From positions 434,001 to 498,000 of the forward strand of contig NZ_JALCZO010000002.1 of assembly GCF_023555495.1 (NCBI RefSeq): a stretch of 64,000 nucleotides of DNA. The letters are read 5' to 3'. This document shows, one piece after another, positions 26,491 through 36,333 of the stretch. Positions within the stretch are counted from its first letter, which is position 1; every line of letters starts with the position of its first letter. A program made the translations under genes and the position numbers. Origin of the DNA: Polaribacter sp. Z022 (GTDB taxonomy: Bacteria > Bacteroidota > Bacteroidia > Flavobacteriales > Flavobacteriaceae). The notes under the pieces were generated by a model. The model saw nothing but the letters and a program-made list of their open reading frames with translations, was not told where the DNA came from and made no database searches.

Positions 26491-26498
26491 TATCTTTG
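26491..26498 (+). promoter_or_regulatory. -7 box of the maltose operon
   Basis: TATCTTTG is a full TAnnTTTG match, 99 bp before the MFS start codon. No good TTTG is present 19-21 bp upstream, as expected for a promoter that needs an activator. Confidence 0.6.
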
Positions 26499-26597
26499 AA
26501 TCATTAATTCGACTTTATCAATAAATTACATTCCACAAAATTTATTAATTGATAAGTCTAAACACTTATCGTAGTAATAACTAAAATAATTACGATA

Positions 26598-27941
26598 ATG
26601 GAGAAGCATAAATTAAGCTTCTGGCAAATCTGGAACATGAGTTTCGGATTTCTAGGAATTCAAATGGGGTTTGCCCTACAAAATGCCAACGCAAGTAGAA
26701 TTTTACAAATTTTTGGAGCAGATGTTCACGAACTATCTTGGTTTTGGATTATAGCACCTTTAATGGGGTTAATAGTTCAGCCTATTATAGGATATTATAG
26801 TGATAAGACTTGGAGTAAATTTGGTAGACGTAAACCATACTTTTTAGCAGGAGCTATTTTAGCATCTATAGGTTTAATATTAATGCCACAAGCAGATATG
26901 TTTATAGCTTTTCTGCCAGCTCTTTGGGTGGGTGCAGGAATGTTAATGATTATGGATGCTTCATTTAATATTGCTATGGAACCTTTCAGAGCATTAGTTG
27001 GAGATAATTTAAGAACAGATCAAAGAACACAAGGATTTAGTGTTCAAACTGCTTTAATTGGTTTTGGAGCTGTTGTTGGTTCTTGGTTGCCATATGCCTT
27101 AACAAATTGGTTTGGTGTATCTAATGAAACTTCAGAAGGAGTAGTACCAGATAATTTAATTTGGTCATTTATTATTGGTGCAGCAGCTTTAATTATTTCA
27201 ATATTAGTAACAGTTACTACTACAAAAGAATACACACCAGAAGAGTTAGCAAGTTTTGATAATGATTCTGATGATGTTGAAGAAGAGAGTTCTAGTTTAA
27301 TGGATATTTTTGAAGATTTCAAAAAAATGCCAACAACTATGCGTCAATTAAGTTGGGTGCAATTCTTTTCTTGGTTTGGACTTTTTGGAATGTGGGTTTT
27401 TGCTACACCAGCAATAGCACAGCATATTTATGGTTTACCTCATACAGATAGTAGTAGTACAACTTATCAAGATGCTGGAGATTGGGTTGGTATTCTATTT
27501 GGAATTTACAATTTAGTTTCTGCTTTTTATGCTTTTGCATTGCCTTATATAGCAAAGAAAATTGGTAGAAAAAGAACACATTCTATATCATTAATAATTG
27601 GTGGTTTAGGGCTTTTATCAATTTATATTATGCCAAACGAAAATTGGTTAATAGTTTCTATGATAGGAGTTGGAATTGCTTGGGCAAGTATTTTAGCAAT
27701 GCCTTATGCAATTTTAGCAGGATCTATTTCTGCAAAAAAGATGGGAGTTTATATGGGGATTTTTAATTTTTTCATTGTAATTCCTCAAATTATTAATGCC
27801 TTAATTGGTGGTCCATTAGTAAAATACGCTTATAATAATGAAGCCATATTCGCTTTAATTATTAGTGGATTTAGTTTCTTAATTGCTGCAGCTTTAGTCT
27901 ACAAAGTAAAAGATGTAGATGATGTAGTAAAATCAAATTAA
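26598..27941 (+). CDS. MFS maltose/maltodextrin transporter (GPH/SLC45-like)
   Basis: A 447-residue inner-membrane symporter with about 12 membrane helices. The first helix region FWQIWNMSFGFLGIQMGFALQ and the loop SDKTWSKFGRRKPYFL (about residues 70-85, RxGRRxP motif) are typical of the glycoside-pentoside-hexuronide/SLC45-like sugar transporters; the second half repeats the loop as KKIGRKRTH. A long charged cytosolic loop (about 205-240, rich in D/E) joins the two halves. It stops 1 bp before pgmB and leads the intracellular maltose operon, so maltose is the likely substrate. Confidence 0.88.
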   Translation: MEKHKLSFWQIWNMSFGFLGIQMGFALQNANASRILQIFGADVHELSWFWIIAPLMGLIVQPIIGYYSDKTWSKFGRRKPYFLAGAILASIGLILMPQADMFIAFLPALWVGAGMLMIMDASFNIAMEPFRALVGDNLRTDQRTQGFSVQTALIGFGAVVGSWLPYALTNWFGVSNETSEGVVPDNLIWSFIIGAAALIISILVTVTTTKEYTPEELASFDNDSDDVEEESSSLMDIFEDFKKMPTTMRQLSWVQFFSWFGLFGMWVFATPAIAQHIYGLPHTDSSSTTYQDAGDWVGILFGIYNLVSAFYAFALPYIAKKIGRKRTHSISLIIGGLGLLSIYIMPNENWLIVSMIGVGIAWASILAMPYAILAGSISAKKMGVYMGIFNFFIVIPQIINALIGGPLVKYAYNNEAIFALIISGFSFLIAAALVYKVKDVDDVVKSN

Positions 27942-27942
27942 A

Positions 27943-28596
27943 ATGAAAAAAGGATTTATATTCGATTTGGATGGTGTTATAGTAGACACTGCCAAATATC
28001 ATTACTTAGCTTGGAAAAAATTAGCTAATGAATTAGGTTTCGAATTTACAGTAGAACAGAATGAATTATTTAAAGGCGTTAGTAGAAAACGTTGTTTAGA
28101 AATTCTATTAGATATTGGTAAAAGAGAAGCAACACAAGAAGAATTTGATACTTGGATGGTTGAAAAAAACGTAGACTATTTAAAGTATATAGAAAATATG
28201 GATGCATCAGAGATTCTTCCAGATGTACCTAAAGTATTACAATATTTAAAAGAAAATAATATTCCAATTGCTTTAGGGTCAGCAAGTAAAAATGCACAAC
28301 CTATTTTAGAAAAAGTTGGTTTGTTACCTTATTTTGATACAATTGTAGACGGAAATAATGTTACAAAAGCAAAACCAGATCCAGAAGTTTTTCTTCTAGC
28401 TGCAAAGCAATTGGGAGTAAAACCAGAAGATTGTGTGGTGTTTGAAGATGCAGTTGCTGGTGTTGAAGCTGCAAATGCAGCAAAAATGATAAGTATAGGT
28501 ATTGGAGATAAAAATGTGTTAACAGAAGCAAATTCTATTTTCACAGATTTTACAGAAATCAATATCGATTTTATTAAAAATTTAATAGAGAATTAA
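27943..28596 (+). CDS. pgmB: Beta-phosphoglucomutase
   Basis: Converts beta-D-glucose 1-phosphate, the product of maltose phosphorylase, to glucose 6-phosphate. The 217-residue HAD-fold protein has the nucleophile and acid Asp pair in FIFDLDGVIVDT (residues 5-16), a cap domain with GVSRKRCLEILL, motif II LGSASKN, Lys of TKAKPDPEVF and the acidic motif VVFEDAVAGVEAA. The residues match the pgmB group rather than phosphoglycolate phosphatase. It lies between the transporter and the phosphorylase with 1-bp gaps. Confidence 0.94.
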   Translation: MKKGFIFDLDGVIVDTAKYHYLAWKKLANELGFEFTVEQNELFKGVSRKRCLEILLDIGKREATQEEFDTWMVEKNVDYLKYIENMDASEILPDVPKVLQYLKENNIPIALGSASKNAQPILEKVGLLPYFDTIVDGNNVTKAKPDPEVFLLAAKQLGVKPEDCVVFEDAVAGVEAANAAKMISIGIGDKNVLTEANSIFTDFTEINIDFIKNLIEN

Positions 28597-28597
28597 A

Positions 28598-30904
28598 ATG
28601 AATCAAAAATATATAAAGCCAGATGAATGGTCAATCCTTGAAGAAGGGTTTGATGCAGAAATGGTAAAATCTTCAGAAAGCTTGTTTAGTATTGGTAATG
28701 GAGCCATGGGACAAAGAGCTAATTTTGAAGAACAATATACAGGAGACACATTTCAAGGAAGTTATATTGCAGGAGTTTATTATCCTGATAAAACTAGAGT
28801 TGGTTGGTGGAAAAATGGGTATCCAGAGTATTTTGCAAAAGTTTTAAATGCCCCAAATTGGATTGGTATTAATGTTCTTATAAATGAAGAAAAATTAGAT
28901 TTACATACCTGTAAAGAAGTTTCTGAGTTTAAAAGAGAATTAAACATGAAAGAAGGATGGTTGTCTAGAAGTTTTAAAGCAGTTTTACAAAACGGTATAG
29001 AAATTAAAGTAGATACAAAACGTTTTTTAAGTTTAGAGTTAGATGAGGTTGGTGTAATAAATTATAATGTAACACCATTAAATTCTAATGCAAAAATTTC
29101 CTATATTCCATATATAGATGCAGGTATAACAAATGAAGATACCAATTGGGATGATCAATTTTGGGATGTGTTAAACGTTTCTCAAAATAACCAGCAATCA
29201 TTTATAGAGGCAAGAACCATGAAAACACACTTTTATACGTGTACTTTTATGGAATCAAGATTATTTGTAGATAATAGCGAAATTATTACTGGTTGTAATA
29301 AAGAAGAATCATCAAACTACACATCTTGCACTTATCAACAAGAAATTAAACAAAATCAAACATTTACAATCCATAAATTTGGTGGTTATGTGGTTGATAG
29401 AAATCATAATAAAAACGAATTAGTAACTGCTGCTAAAGAGGCTTTAGATAAAGCTGTAAGTTTTGGTTTTGATGCTCTTTTAGAGATGCAAAAACAATCT
29501 TGGGCTAAAATTTGGAGTATGTCTGACATCACAATAGAAGGAGATGTAGAAGCACAACAAGGAATTAGATTTAATATTTTTCAACTAAATCAAACTTATT
29601 TAGGTACAGATGCAACTTTAAATATTGGTCCTAAAGGTTTTACTGGAGAAAAATATGGTGGAAGTACCTATTGGGATACTGAAGCTTATTGTATTCCTTT
29701 TTACATGGCTACAAAAGATCAATCTGTAGCAAGAACTTTATTAGAATACAGATATAAGCATTTAGAAAAAGCTATTGAAAATGCAGGCAAACTTGGTTTT
29801 ACAAACGGAGCTGCATTGTACCCAATGGTTACCATGAATGGTGAAGAATGTCATAATGAATGGGAAATTACTTTTGAAGAAATTCATAGAAATGGAGCTA
29901 TTTCATTTGCAATTTATAATTACCATCGTTTTACAGACGACTATTCTTATATTCCAGAAAAAGGTTTAGAAGTTTTAATTGGAATTGCTCGTTTTTGGCA
30001 ACAAAGAGTTAATTTTTCTACAGATAAAAACAAATACGTAATGTTAGGTGTAACTGGACCTAATGAATACGAAAACAATATTAACAATAATTTTTACACA
30101 AATTATATAGCTAAGTGGTGTATAGAATATGCTCTAGAAAATATTGAAATAGTTAAAAATGATCATATTTCTGATTATATCAGAATTAAAGAGAAAGTTA
30201 ATTTTACAGATGAAGAATTAGCCAAATGGAAAGATGTTGCAGATAATATGTATTTCCCTTTTTCTGAAAAACATAATATTTTCTTACAACAAGATGGTTT
30301 TTTAGATAAAGAATTAATTACTGTAGCAGATCTAGATAAAAGTCAAAGACCAATAAATCAAAAATGGAGTTGGGACAGAATTTTGCGTTCTCCTTACATA
30401 AAACAAGCAGATACTTTACAAGGTTTCTATATGTTTGAAGATCATTTTTCTACAGAAGAATTAGAACGTCATTTTGATTTTTATGAGCCTTTTACAGTTC
30501 ATGAAAGTTCACTTTCTCCTTGTGTACATAGTATTCAGGCTGCAAAGTTAGATAGAATGGATCAAGCGTATACATTCTATTTAAGAACTTCACGTTTAGA
30601 TTTAGACGATTATAATCACGAAGTAGAAGAAGGTTTACATATAACTTCAATGGCAGGAACTTGGATGAGTATTGTAGAAGGTTTTGGAGGAATGAGAGTT
30701 GTAAATAATACGCTTTCTTTTTCACCTAAAATTCCTAAAGGATGGAAATCTTACTCGTTTAAAGTAAACTTTAGAAATCAAGTAATTACTGTAAACGTTT
30801 CTCAAAATGGTACTCGTTTTGAACTAGAAGGAAAACAAGAAATTAACATATTAGTGAATGGAGAAAAAATAACTGTAACTCCAAATAATTTATTAAAAGT
30901 ATAA
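28598..30904 (+). CDS. Maltose phosphorylase (GH65)
   Basis: Splits maltose with phosphate into beta-glucose 1-phosphate and glucose. The 768-residue cytosolic protein (no signal peptide) has the GH65 layout: N-terminal beta-sandwich (about 1-270; SLFSIGNGAMGQRANFEEQY), an (alpha/alpha)6 barrel (about 310-690) with GGSTYWDTEAYCIPFY and catalytic acid Glu in VTGPNEYENN (about residue 490), the phosphate-site STxGTW-like SMAGTW near 685, and a C-terminal beta domain. Its partner pgmB lies 1 bp upstream. Kojibiose or trehalose phosphorylase are possible, but the starch context favours maltose. Confidence 0.93.
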   Translation: MNQKYIKPDEWSILEEGFDAEMVKSSESLFSIGNGAMGQRANFEEQYTGDTFQGSYIAGVYYPDKTRVGWWKNGYPEYFAKVLNAPNWIGINVLINEEKLDLHTCKEVSEFKRELNMKEGWLSRSFKAVLQNGIEIKVDTKRFLSLELDEVGVINYNVTPLNSNAKISYIPYIDAGITNEDTNWDDQFWDVLNVSQNNQQSFIEARTMKTHFYTCTFMESRLFVDNSEIITGCNKEESSNYTSCTYQQEIKQNQTFTIHKFGGYVVDRNHNKNELVTAAKEALDKAVSFGFDALLEMQKQSWAKIWSMSDITIEGDVEAQQGIRFNIFQLNQTYLGTDATLNIGPKGFTGEKYGGSTYWDTEAYCIPFYMATKDQSVARTLLEYRYKHLEKAIENAGKLGFTNGAALYPMVTMNGEECHNEWEITFEEIHRNGAISFAIYNYHRFTDDYSYIPEKGLEVLIGIARFWQQRVNFSTDKNKYVMLGVTGPNEYENNINNNFYTNYIAKWCIEYALENIEIVKNDHISDYIRIKEKVNFTDEELAKWKDVADNMYFPFSEKHNIFLQQDGFLDKELITVADLDKSQRPINQKWSWDRILRSPYIKQADTLQGFYMFEDHFSTEELERHFDFYEPFTVHESSLSPCVHSIQAAKLDRMDQAYTFYLRTSRLDLDDYNHEVEEGLHITSMAGTWMSIVEGFGGMRVVNNTLSFSPKIPKGWKSYSFKVNFRNQVITVNVSQNGTRFELEGKQEINILVNGEKITVTPNNLLKV

Positions 30905-30914
30905 ATCAGAAATT

Positions 30915-32846
30915 ATGAAACTTATCAGAAGCATTTTTTTAATATTTATCATAGCATTTTTTTCTTGTAACCATACAGAAACAAATAAGAATGTTTCTGA
31001 GGTTTCAATTTCTAATACATTTTTAGAGAGAGTAGAACCAATAAACTGGTGGGTTGGTTTTAAAGACACGTCCTTACAATTATTGGTGAAAGAAGAAAAT
31101 ATTAGCAATGCAACACCTACTATTTCTTATACAGGTGTTACTATTAACAAAGTAAACAAAGCAAAAAGTCCTAACTATTTATTTATCGATTTAAATATTG
31201 ATAAATCTACAATTGCAGGAAAATTTGATATCGTTTTTTCATTTAAAAATGGAACAAAAAAAACACATACTTATGAGTTAAAATCTAGAGAAAAATCAGC
31301 AGATGATTATGTTGGTTTTAATAGTTCAGATGCAATTTATTTAATTACTCCAGATCGTTTTGCAAATGCAGATGAAAGTAATGATGTAAATAAAAACATG
31401 AATGAAACTGTTTTAGATAGAACTCATGATTACAAACGTCATGGAGGTGATATTAAGGGAATTACAAGTAAAATTGATTATATTTCTAAGTTAGGTTTTA
31501 CAGCTGTTTGGCCAACTCCTGTTTTAGAAAACAATATGTATCAAGGTTCATATCATGGGTATGCAATAACAGATTATTATAAAGTAGACCCTCGTTTTGG
31601 AAATTTATCAGACTATAAAAAATTAGCTGATAAATTACGAGAAAAAGGAATGAAACTTATAATGGATCAGGTTGCAAATCATTGTGGTTTAGAACATTGG
31701 TGGATGAAAGATTTACCATTTTCTGATTGGGTAAATCATCAAAAAAATTACGAAGAAAATATTGATAATTGGAACTATAAAGCCAATATCAATTCTAATC
31801 ATAGAAGAACTACAAATCAAGATTTGTACGCTGCAGAAAGTGATAGAAAAGGTAATAATGAAGGTTGGTTTGTAGCAACAATGCCAGATTTAAATCAAAG
31901 AAATCCGTTTTTAGCAAAATACATCATTCAAAATAGTATTTGGTGGATAGAAACTTTAGGATTAGGAGGTATTAGACAAGACACTTATCCTTATCCAGAT
32001 AAAGCTTTTATGTCAAATTGGGCAGGTGCAATAATGAATGAATATCCTAATTTTTCAATTGTAGGAGAAGAATGGAGTTACAATCCATTATTGGTTGGTT
32101 ATTGGCAAAAAGGAGCTAACAACAAAGATGGTTATGAGTCTAATTTAAAATCTACTATGGATTTTCCAATGGAAAAAGCCATTATAGATGGAATTAACGA
32201 AGAAGAATCTTGGGATAAAGGTTTGGTAAAATTATACGAAGGTTTGGCAAATGATTTCCATTATGCAAACCCAAAAGACATTATGGTTTTTTTAGACAAT
32301 CATGATAAAAGTAGATTGTTTACAGAGGTAAAAGAAGATGTTGTTAATGCAAAAATGGCATTAGGTTATATGTTGATGTTACCTAGAATTCCACAAGTGT
32401 ATTATGGTACAGAAATTTTAATGAATGATACTGCAAAACCTGGAGATCATGGCTTGATTAGAACCGATTTTCCTGGTGGATTTAAAGATGATACAATAAA
32501 TGCTTTTACAGGTTTAGGATTGTCTGATGATCAAAAATCGATGCAAAGTTTTGTAAGTAAAGTTTTAAATTATCGTAAAAATAGTGCAGCAATTCATGAT
32601 GGAAAAACAATTCATTTTGCACCTTTTATGAATACTTATTTCTTGTTTAGAGTTAAAAATGATGAAACTGTTGTTCATATCATCAATAAAAATGACAAAC
32701 CAATTACCATAGATTTAAAACGTTATAAAGAAGTTGGTTTAGAAGGAAAAACGTTGAAAAACCTAATTTCTGGAGAAGAATTTCTTTGGAATGAGGCAAT
32801 TGAATTAAACCAAAAAGGAAATGTAATTTTAACTACAAAATTTTAA
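30915..32846 (+). CDS. GH13 neopullulanase/cyclomaltodextrinase-like lipoprotein (SusA-like)
   Basis: A 643-residue periplasmic lipoprotein (signal ending IIAFFSCNHT). An N-terminal cyclomaltodextrinase-type domain (about 35-120; EPINWWVGFKDTSLQLLV) precedes a GH13 barrel (about 130-560) with region I LIMDQVANHCG, region II GIRQDTYPYP (nucleophile Asp), region III IVGEEW (Glu) and region IV FLDNHDKSR, then a C-terminal beta domain. This matches SusA, which trims imported maltooligosaccharides in the periplasm. It follows the GH65 gene by 10 bp. Confidence 0.92.
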   Translation: MKLIRSIFLIFIIAFFSCNHTETNKNVSEVSISNTFLERVEPINWWVGFKDTSLQLLVKEENISNATPTISYTGVTINKVNKAKSPNYLFIDLNIDKSTIAGKFDIVFSFKNGTKKTHTYELKSREKSADDYVGFNSSDAIYLITPDRFANADESNDVNKNMNETVLDRTHDYKRHGGDIKGITSKIDYISKLGFTAVWPTPVLENNMYQGSYHGYAITDYYKVDPRFGNLSDYKKLADKLREKGMKLIMDQVANHCGLEHWWMKDLPFSDWVNHQKNYEENIDNWNYKANINSNHRRTTNQDLYAAESDRKGNNEGWFVATMPDLNQRNPFLAKYIIQNSIWWIETLGLGGIRQDTYPYPDKAFMSNWAGAIMNEYPNFSIVGEEWSYNPLLVGYWQKGANNKDGYESNLKSTMDFPMEKAIIDGINEEESWDKGLVKLYEGLANDFHYANPKDIMVFLDNHDKSRLFTEVKEDVVNAKMALGYMLMLPRIPQVYYGTEILMNDTAKPGDHGLIRTDFPGGFKDDTINAFTGLGLSDDQKSMQSFVSKVLNYRKNSAAIHDGKTIHFAPFMNTYFLFRVKNDETVVHIINKNDKPITIDLKRYKEVGLEGKTLKNLISGEEFLWNEAIELNQKGNVILTTKF

Positions 32847-32860
32847 TTAAATTTTCAGTA

Positions 32861-32914
32861 TTGTCAGTTCGAGTGATTTCGATTTTTCTTCGAAATTGTA
32901 TCGAGAACAGTTTT
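32861..32914. repeat. Flavobacterial palindromic intergenic repeat
   Basis: Segment starting TTGTCAGTTCGAGTGATTTC and ending TATCGAGAACAGTTTT. The inner parts TTCGAGTGATTTCGA and TCGAAATTGTATCGAGAA are inverted with mismatches, so the RNA can fold. Elements of this wording are, from memory, scattered in many flavobacterial genomes. Here it splits the otherwise tight sugar operon. Confidence 0.7.
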
Positions 32915-32928
32915 AAAAATTAATAATT

Positions 32929-33897
32929 ATGAAATACTTATCCATATTATTTTCAATTGTATTGTTGGTTTCTTGCAAACAAACTAAGCAAGAAAAGGTA
33001 AAAGAAGAAGTTAAAAAGCCAAAAATTACTGCTGAAGTTTTAAACTCAGTGAATTTAGCAGCAGGAAAATTAATAAGAGTAGATTCTTTTCCTACAAAAT
33101 ATATAACACCTAGACCAGTAGATGTTTGGTTACCAGAAAATTATTCGTCAGAAAAAAAATATGCTGTTTTATATATGCATGATGGACAAATGTTGTTTGA
33201 TGAAACTACTACTTGGAACAAACAAGAATGGAAAATTGATGAGGTTGCTTCTAAGTTAATGAATGATGGAGTTACCAAAGATTTTATAGTAGTTGGTATT
33301 CATAATATTGCAGCAATTAGATGGTTAGATTTATATCCAGAAAAAGCAATGAAACATCTAACAAAAGAAGAATTAGAAATTGTAAAAAGTTTTTCAAACA
33401 ATGAAGTTTCTCTTAAGGATTTAACAGGAGATGAATATTTACAATTTTTGGTTGAAGAATTAAAACCTTATATAGATAAAACATATTCAGTTTTTACAAA
33501 TAAAGAAAACACATTTGTAGCTGGTTCTTCAATGGGAGGTTTAATGTCTATGTATGCAATTTCTCAATATCCAACAGTTTTTGAAGGAGCTGCTTGTATT
33601 TCTACACATTGGGTTGGTGCAAGACCAATTAAAAACAATCCATTACCAAAAACTATTTTTAAGTATTTAGAACAAAATGTTCCTGATGCTAAAACACATA
33701 AAATGTATTTTGATTATGGAAATAAAACTTTAGACCAGTTTTATCCAATACATGCACCAAAAGTAGATTCTATTTTCTTAAAGAACGGTTATACAGAAAC
33801 GAATTTCAAAAATTTATTTTTTGAAGGCACAGATCATTCAGAAATTTCTTGGCAAAACAGAATTGATATCCCTCTAACTTTTTTATTGAAAAAATAA
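32929..33897 (+). CDS. Alpha/beta-hydrolase esterase lipoprotein (esterase D/enterochelin-esterase-like)
   Basis: A 322-residue exported lipoprotein (lipobox LLVSCKQTK, Cys about 16). The hydrolase domain (about 50-320) starts DSFPTKYITPRPVDVWLPENY, has YMHDGQMLFDE (oxyanion-hole region), the nucleophile elbow VAGSSMGGLMSMYA (Ser about 203) and a C-terminal His in EGTDHSEISW. The family removes acyl groups or has unknown targets; inside this operon it may deacylate modified glucans. The true substrate is unknown. GH31 follows 2 bp downstream. Confidence 0.82.
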   Translation: MKYLSILFSIVLLVSCKQTKQEKVKEEVKKPKITAEVLNSVNLAAGKLIRVDSFPTKYITPRPVDVWLPENYSSEKKYAVLYMHDGQMLFDETTTWNKQEWKIDEVASKLMNDGVTKDFIVVGIHNIAAIRWLDLYPEKAMKHLTKEELEIVKSFSNNEVSLKDLTGDEYLQFLVEELKPYIDKTYSVFTNKENTFVAGSSMGGLMSMYAISQYPTVFEGAACISTHWVGARPIKNNPLPKTIFKYLEQNVPDAKTHKMYFDYGNKTLDQFYPIHAPKVDSIFLKNGYTETNFKNLFFEGTDHSEISWQNRIDIPLTFLLKK

Positions 33898-33899
33898 TC

Positions 33900-36326
33900 A
33901 TGAAACGTATTAAATTCTTTTATCTATTTGTTTTATTTACATCTTTTTCTTTTGCTCAAAATAATTCTAGATTTCTAGAAGGATTAAAACAAGATGGAAA
34001 TAAAATCATCATTAATGTAAACGATGGCGTTTATCAAATTAAGTATTATTCTAATTCTATAATAGAAACTTCGTTTATTCCAGAAAATCAAACTTTTAAA
34101 AAAAGTTCACATGCTATTGTTTTAAAGCCTTTTAAAGTTGATTTAATTGTAAATTCTTCTAAAAATAAAACTGTTGTAAACTCAAAAGGGATATCAATAA
34201 GCATAAATCATAAACCTTTTCAGATTAAGTATTTAGATAAAGAAGGAGATTTAATTACCTCAGAAAAACAAGGGTATTATAAATCAAAACACATTCCTTT
34301 AGATATGGTTAAAGGTAATATTGTTTATGATACAACAGAAAAAATCGAATTCAATTTAACCAATGATGAGGTTTTATTTGGTGCTGGAGCAAGAGCTTTA
34401 GGTATGAATAGAAGAGGGTATAGTTTACCATTATACAACAGAGCACATTATGGTTATGAAACGCATTCTGAGTTGATGAATTTTACAATTCCATTAGTAA
34501 TTTCATCAAAAAAATACATGATTCATTTTGACAATGTACCAATTGGATATATAGATTTAGACAGTAAAAAAGATAACTCTTTAACTTATGAAACTATTTC
34601 TGGTCGTAAAACTTATCAAATTATTGTAGGTGATACTTGGCAAGATTTGATTGAAAATTATACAAGTTTAACAGGTAAACAACCTTTACCACCAAGATGG
34701 ACTTTAGGTAATTTTTCAAGTAGATTTGGATATCATTCTCAAAACGAGACAGAAGCTACAATTGCAAAATTTAAAGAAGAAAAAATACCTGTAGATGCTG
34801 TAATATTAGATTTGTATTGGTTTGGAAAAACTGTACAAGGAACAATGGGTAATTTAGAAGTAGACAAAGATTCTTTTCCTGATATGAAAGGAATGATAAC
34901 TCGTTTAAAAGACAAAGGAGTTAAAACAGTTTTAATTACAGAGCCATTTATTTTATCAAACTCTAAAAAATGGAAAGAAGCTGTAGAAAAAGATGTTTTG
35001 GCAAAAGATTCTGTTGGTAATCCTGCCAAATATGATTTCTATTTTGGGAATACAGGTATTGTAGATATTTACAAAAAAGAAGGTAAAAAGTGGTTTTGGA
35101 ACATTTATAATGATATTTTAAACTTAGGAGTAAAAGGTCTTTGGGGCGATTTAGGTGAGCCAGAAGTATTGCCTTCTTGGGCAACTTTTGGAAACAATCA
35201 AAAAGCAGATGAAATTCATAATATTTATGGGCATGATTGGGCTCGTTTAATTTTTGAAGGTTACCAAAAAGAATTTCCTAAAGAAAGACCATTTATTTTA
35301 ATGAGAGCAGGTGCTGCTGGTTCTCAAAGATTTGGTATGATTCCTTGGTCTGGAGATGTTAATAGAACTTGGGGAGGCTTACAAAGTCAACCAGAAATTG
35401 CTTTACAAATGGGGATGCAAGGTTTAGGGTACATGCACTCAGATTTAGGTGGTTTTGCAGGTGCAAATTTAGATGATAATTTATACACACGTTGGCTGCA
35501 ATATGGTGTTTTTCAGCCAATTTACAGACCTCATGCACAAGAAGATGTTGCAAGTGAGCCCGTTTTTAGAAGCGATAAAGCTAAAGAATTAGCAAAAAAA
35601 TCTATTGAGTTACGTTATAAATTATTGCCTTATAATTACAACTTAGCATTTAAAAACAATCAAAAAGGAACTCCATTAATGCGCCCAATTTTCTTTGAAG
35701 AAGATGATATTAAATTGATGACAAATTCATCAACTTATTTATGGGGAAAAGACTTTTTAGTAACGCCAATTTTAAAAGATTCAGTAAAAACAAAAGAAGT
35801 TTATTTCCCAAAAACTGCTAATTGGATTGATTTTTATACAGATAAAAAAATACAAGGAGGACAAATAAAAACTGTAAAAGTTTATGAAAATTCTATTCCT
35901 ACTTATGTAAGAGAAGGTGCATTTATTTTAATGTCTGATTTAGTACAAACTACAGACAATTATAAAGCTGATAAATTAGAACTACATTATTATTTTAATG
36001 CATCAAAAAAAGATAGTGAAAGGGAGTTTTATAATGATAATGGATTAACAGCAAATGCTTTTGAAAATGGAGAATTTGAAATTTTAGAATTTAAGGCAGC
36101 ATTCAAAAAAAGATATTTAGAGATTGATTTTGAAGCTGAATTTGGAAATAATTGGAATCCAACTGAAAAGGAAATCAAATTAATTATTCATAACATCAAT
36201 TACAATCCTAAAAAGATAAAAGTTGGTGGAAAAAGAATGAGAATTTCATCCAAAGAAAACACACTTACAATTCCATTAAAATGGAATCCAAAGAAAGAAT
36301 TAAAAATAAAAATGACTTTAAAATAA
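33900..36326 (+). CDS. GH31 alpha-glucosidase
   Basis: An 808-residue exo-acting retaining alpha-glucosidase with a signal peptide (residues 1-19, LFVLFTSFSFAQ) and no lipobox, so soluble in the periplasm or exported. Parts: N-terminal beta-sandwich with LFGAGARALGMNRRGYSLPLYN (about 160-180); (beta/alpha)8 barrel (about 255-600) with PVDAVILDLYWFGKT, nucleophile Asp in GLWGDLGEPE (about 418) and acid/base Asp in IPWSGDVNRTWG (about 486), followed by YMHSDLGGF; then two C-terminal beta domains. It would release glucose from the ends of imported maltooligosaccharides. Confidence 0.93.
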   Translation: MKRIKFFYLFVLFTSFSFAQNNSRFLEGLKQDGNKIIINVNDGVYQIKYYSNSIIETSFIPENQTFKKSSHAIVLKPFKVDLIVNSSKNKTVVNSKGISISINHKPFQIKYLDKEGDLITSEKQGYYKSKHIPLDMVKGNIVYDTTEKIEFNLTNDEVLFGAGARALGMNRRGYSLPLYNRAHYGYETHSELMNFTIPLVISSKKYMIHFDNVPIGYIDLDSKKDNSLTYETISGRKTYQIIVGDTWQDLIENYTSLTGKQPLPPRWTLGNFSSRFGYHSQNETEATIAKFKEEKIPVDAVILDLYWFGKTVQGTMGNLEVDKDSFPDMKGMITRLKDKGVKTVLITEPFILSNSKKWKEAVEKDVLAKDSVGNPAKYDFYFGNTGIVDIYKKEGKKWFWNIYNDILNLGVKGLWGDLGEPEVLPSWATFGNNQKADEIHNIYGHDWARLIFEGYQKEFPKERPFILMRAGAAGSQRFGMIPWSGDVNRTWGGLQSQPEIALQMGMQGLGYMHSDLGGFAGANLDDNLYTRWLQYGVFQPIYRPHAQEDVASEPVFRSDKAKELAKKSIELRYKLLPYNYNLAFKNNQKGTPLMRPIFFEEDDIKLMTNSSTYLWGKDFLVTPILKDSVKTKEVYFPKTANWIDFYTDKKIQGGQIKTVKVYENSIPTYVREGAFILMSDLVQTTDNYKADKLELHYYFNASKKDSEREFYNDNGLTANAFENGEFEILEFKAAFKKRYLEIDFEAEFGNNWNPTEKEIKLIIHNINYNPKKIKVGGKRMRISSKENTLTIPLKWNPKKELKIKMTLK

Positions 36327-36333
36327 GATATCA

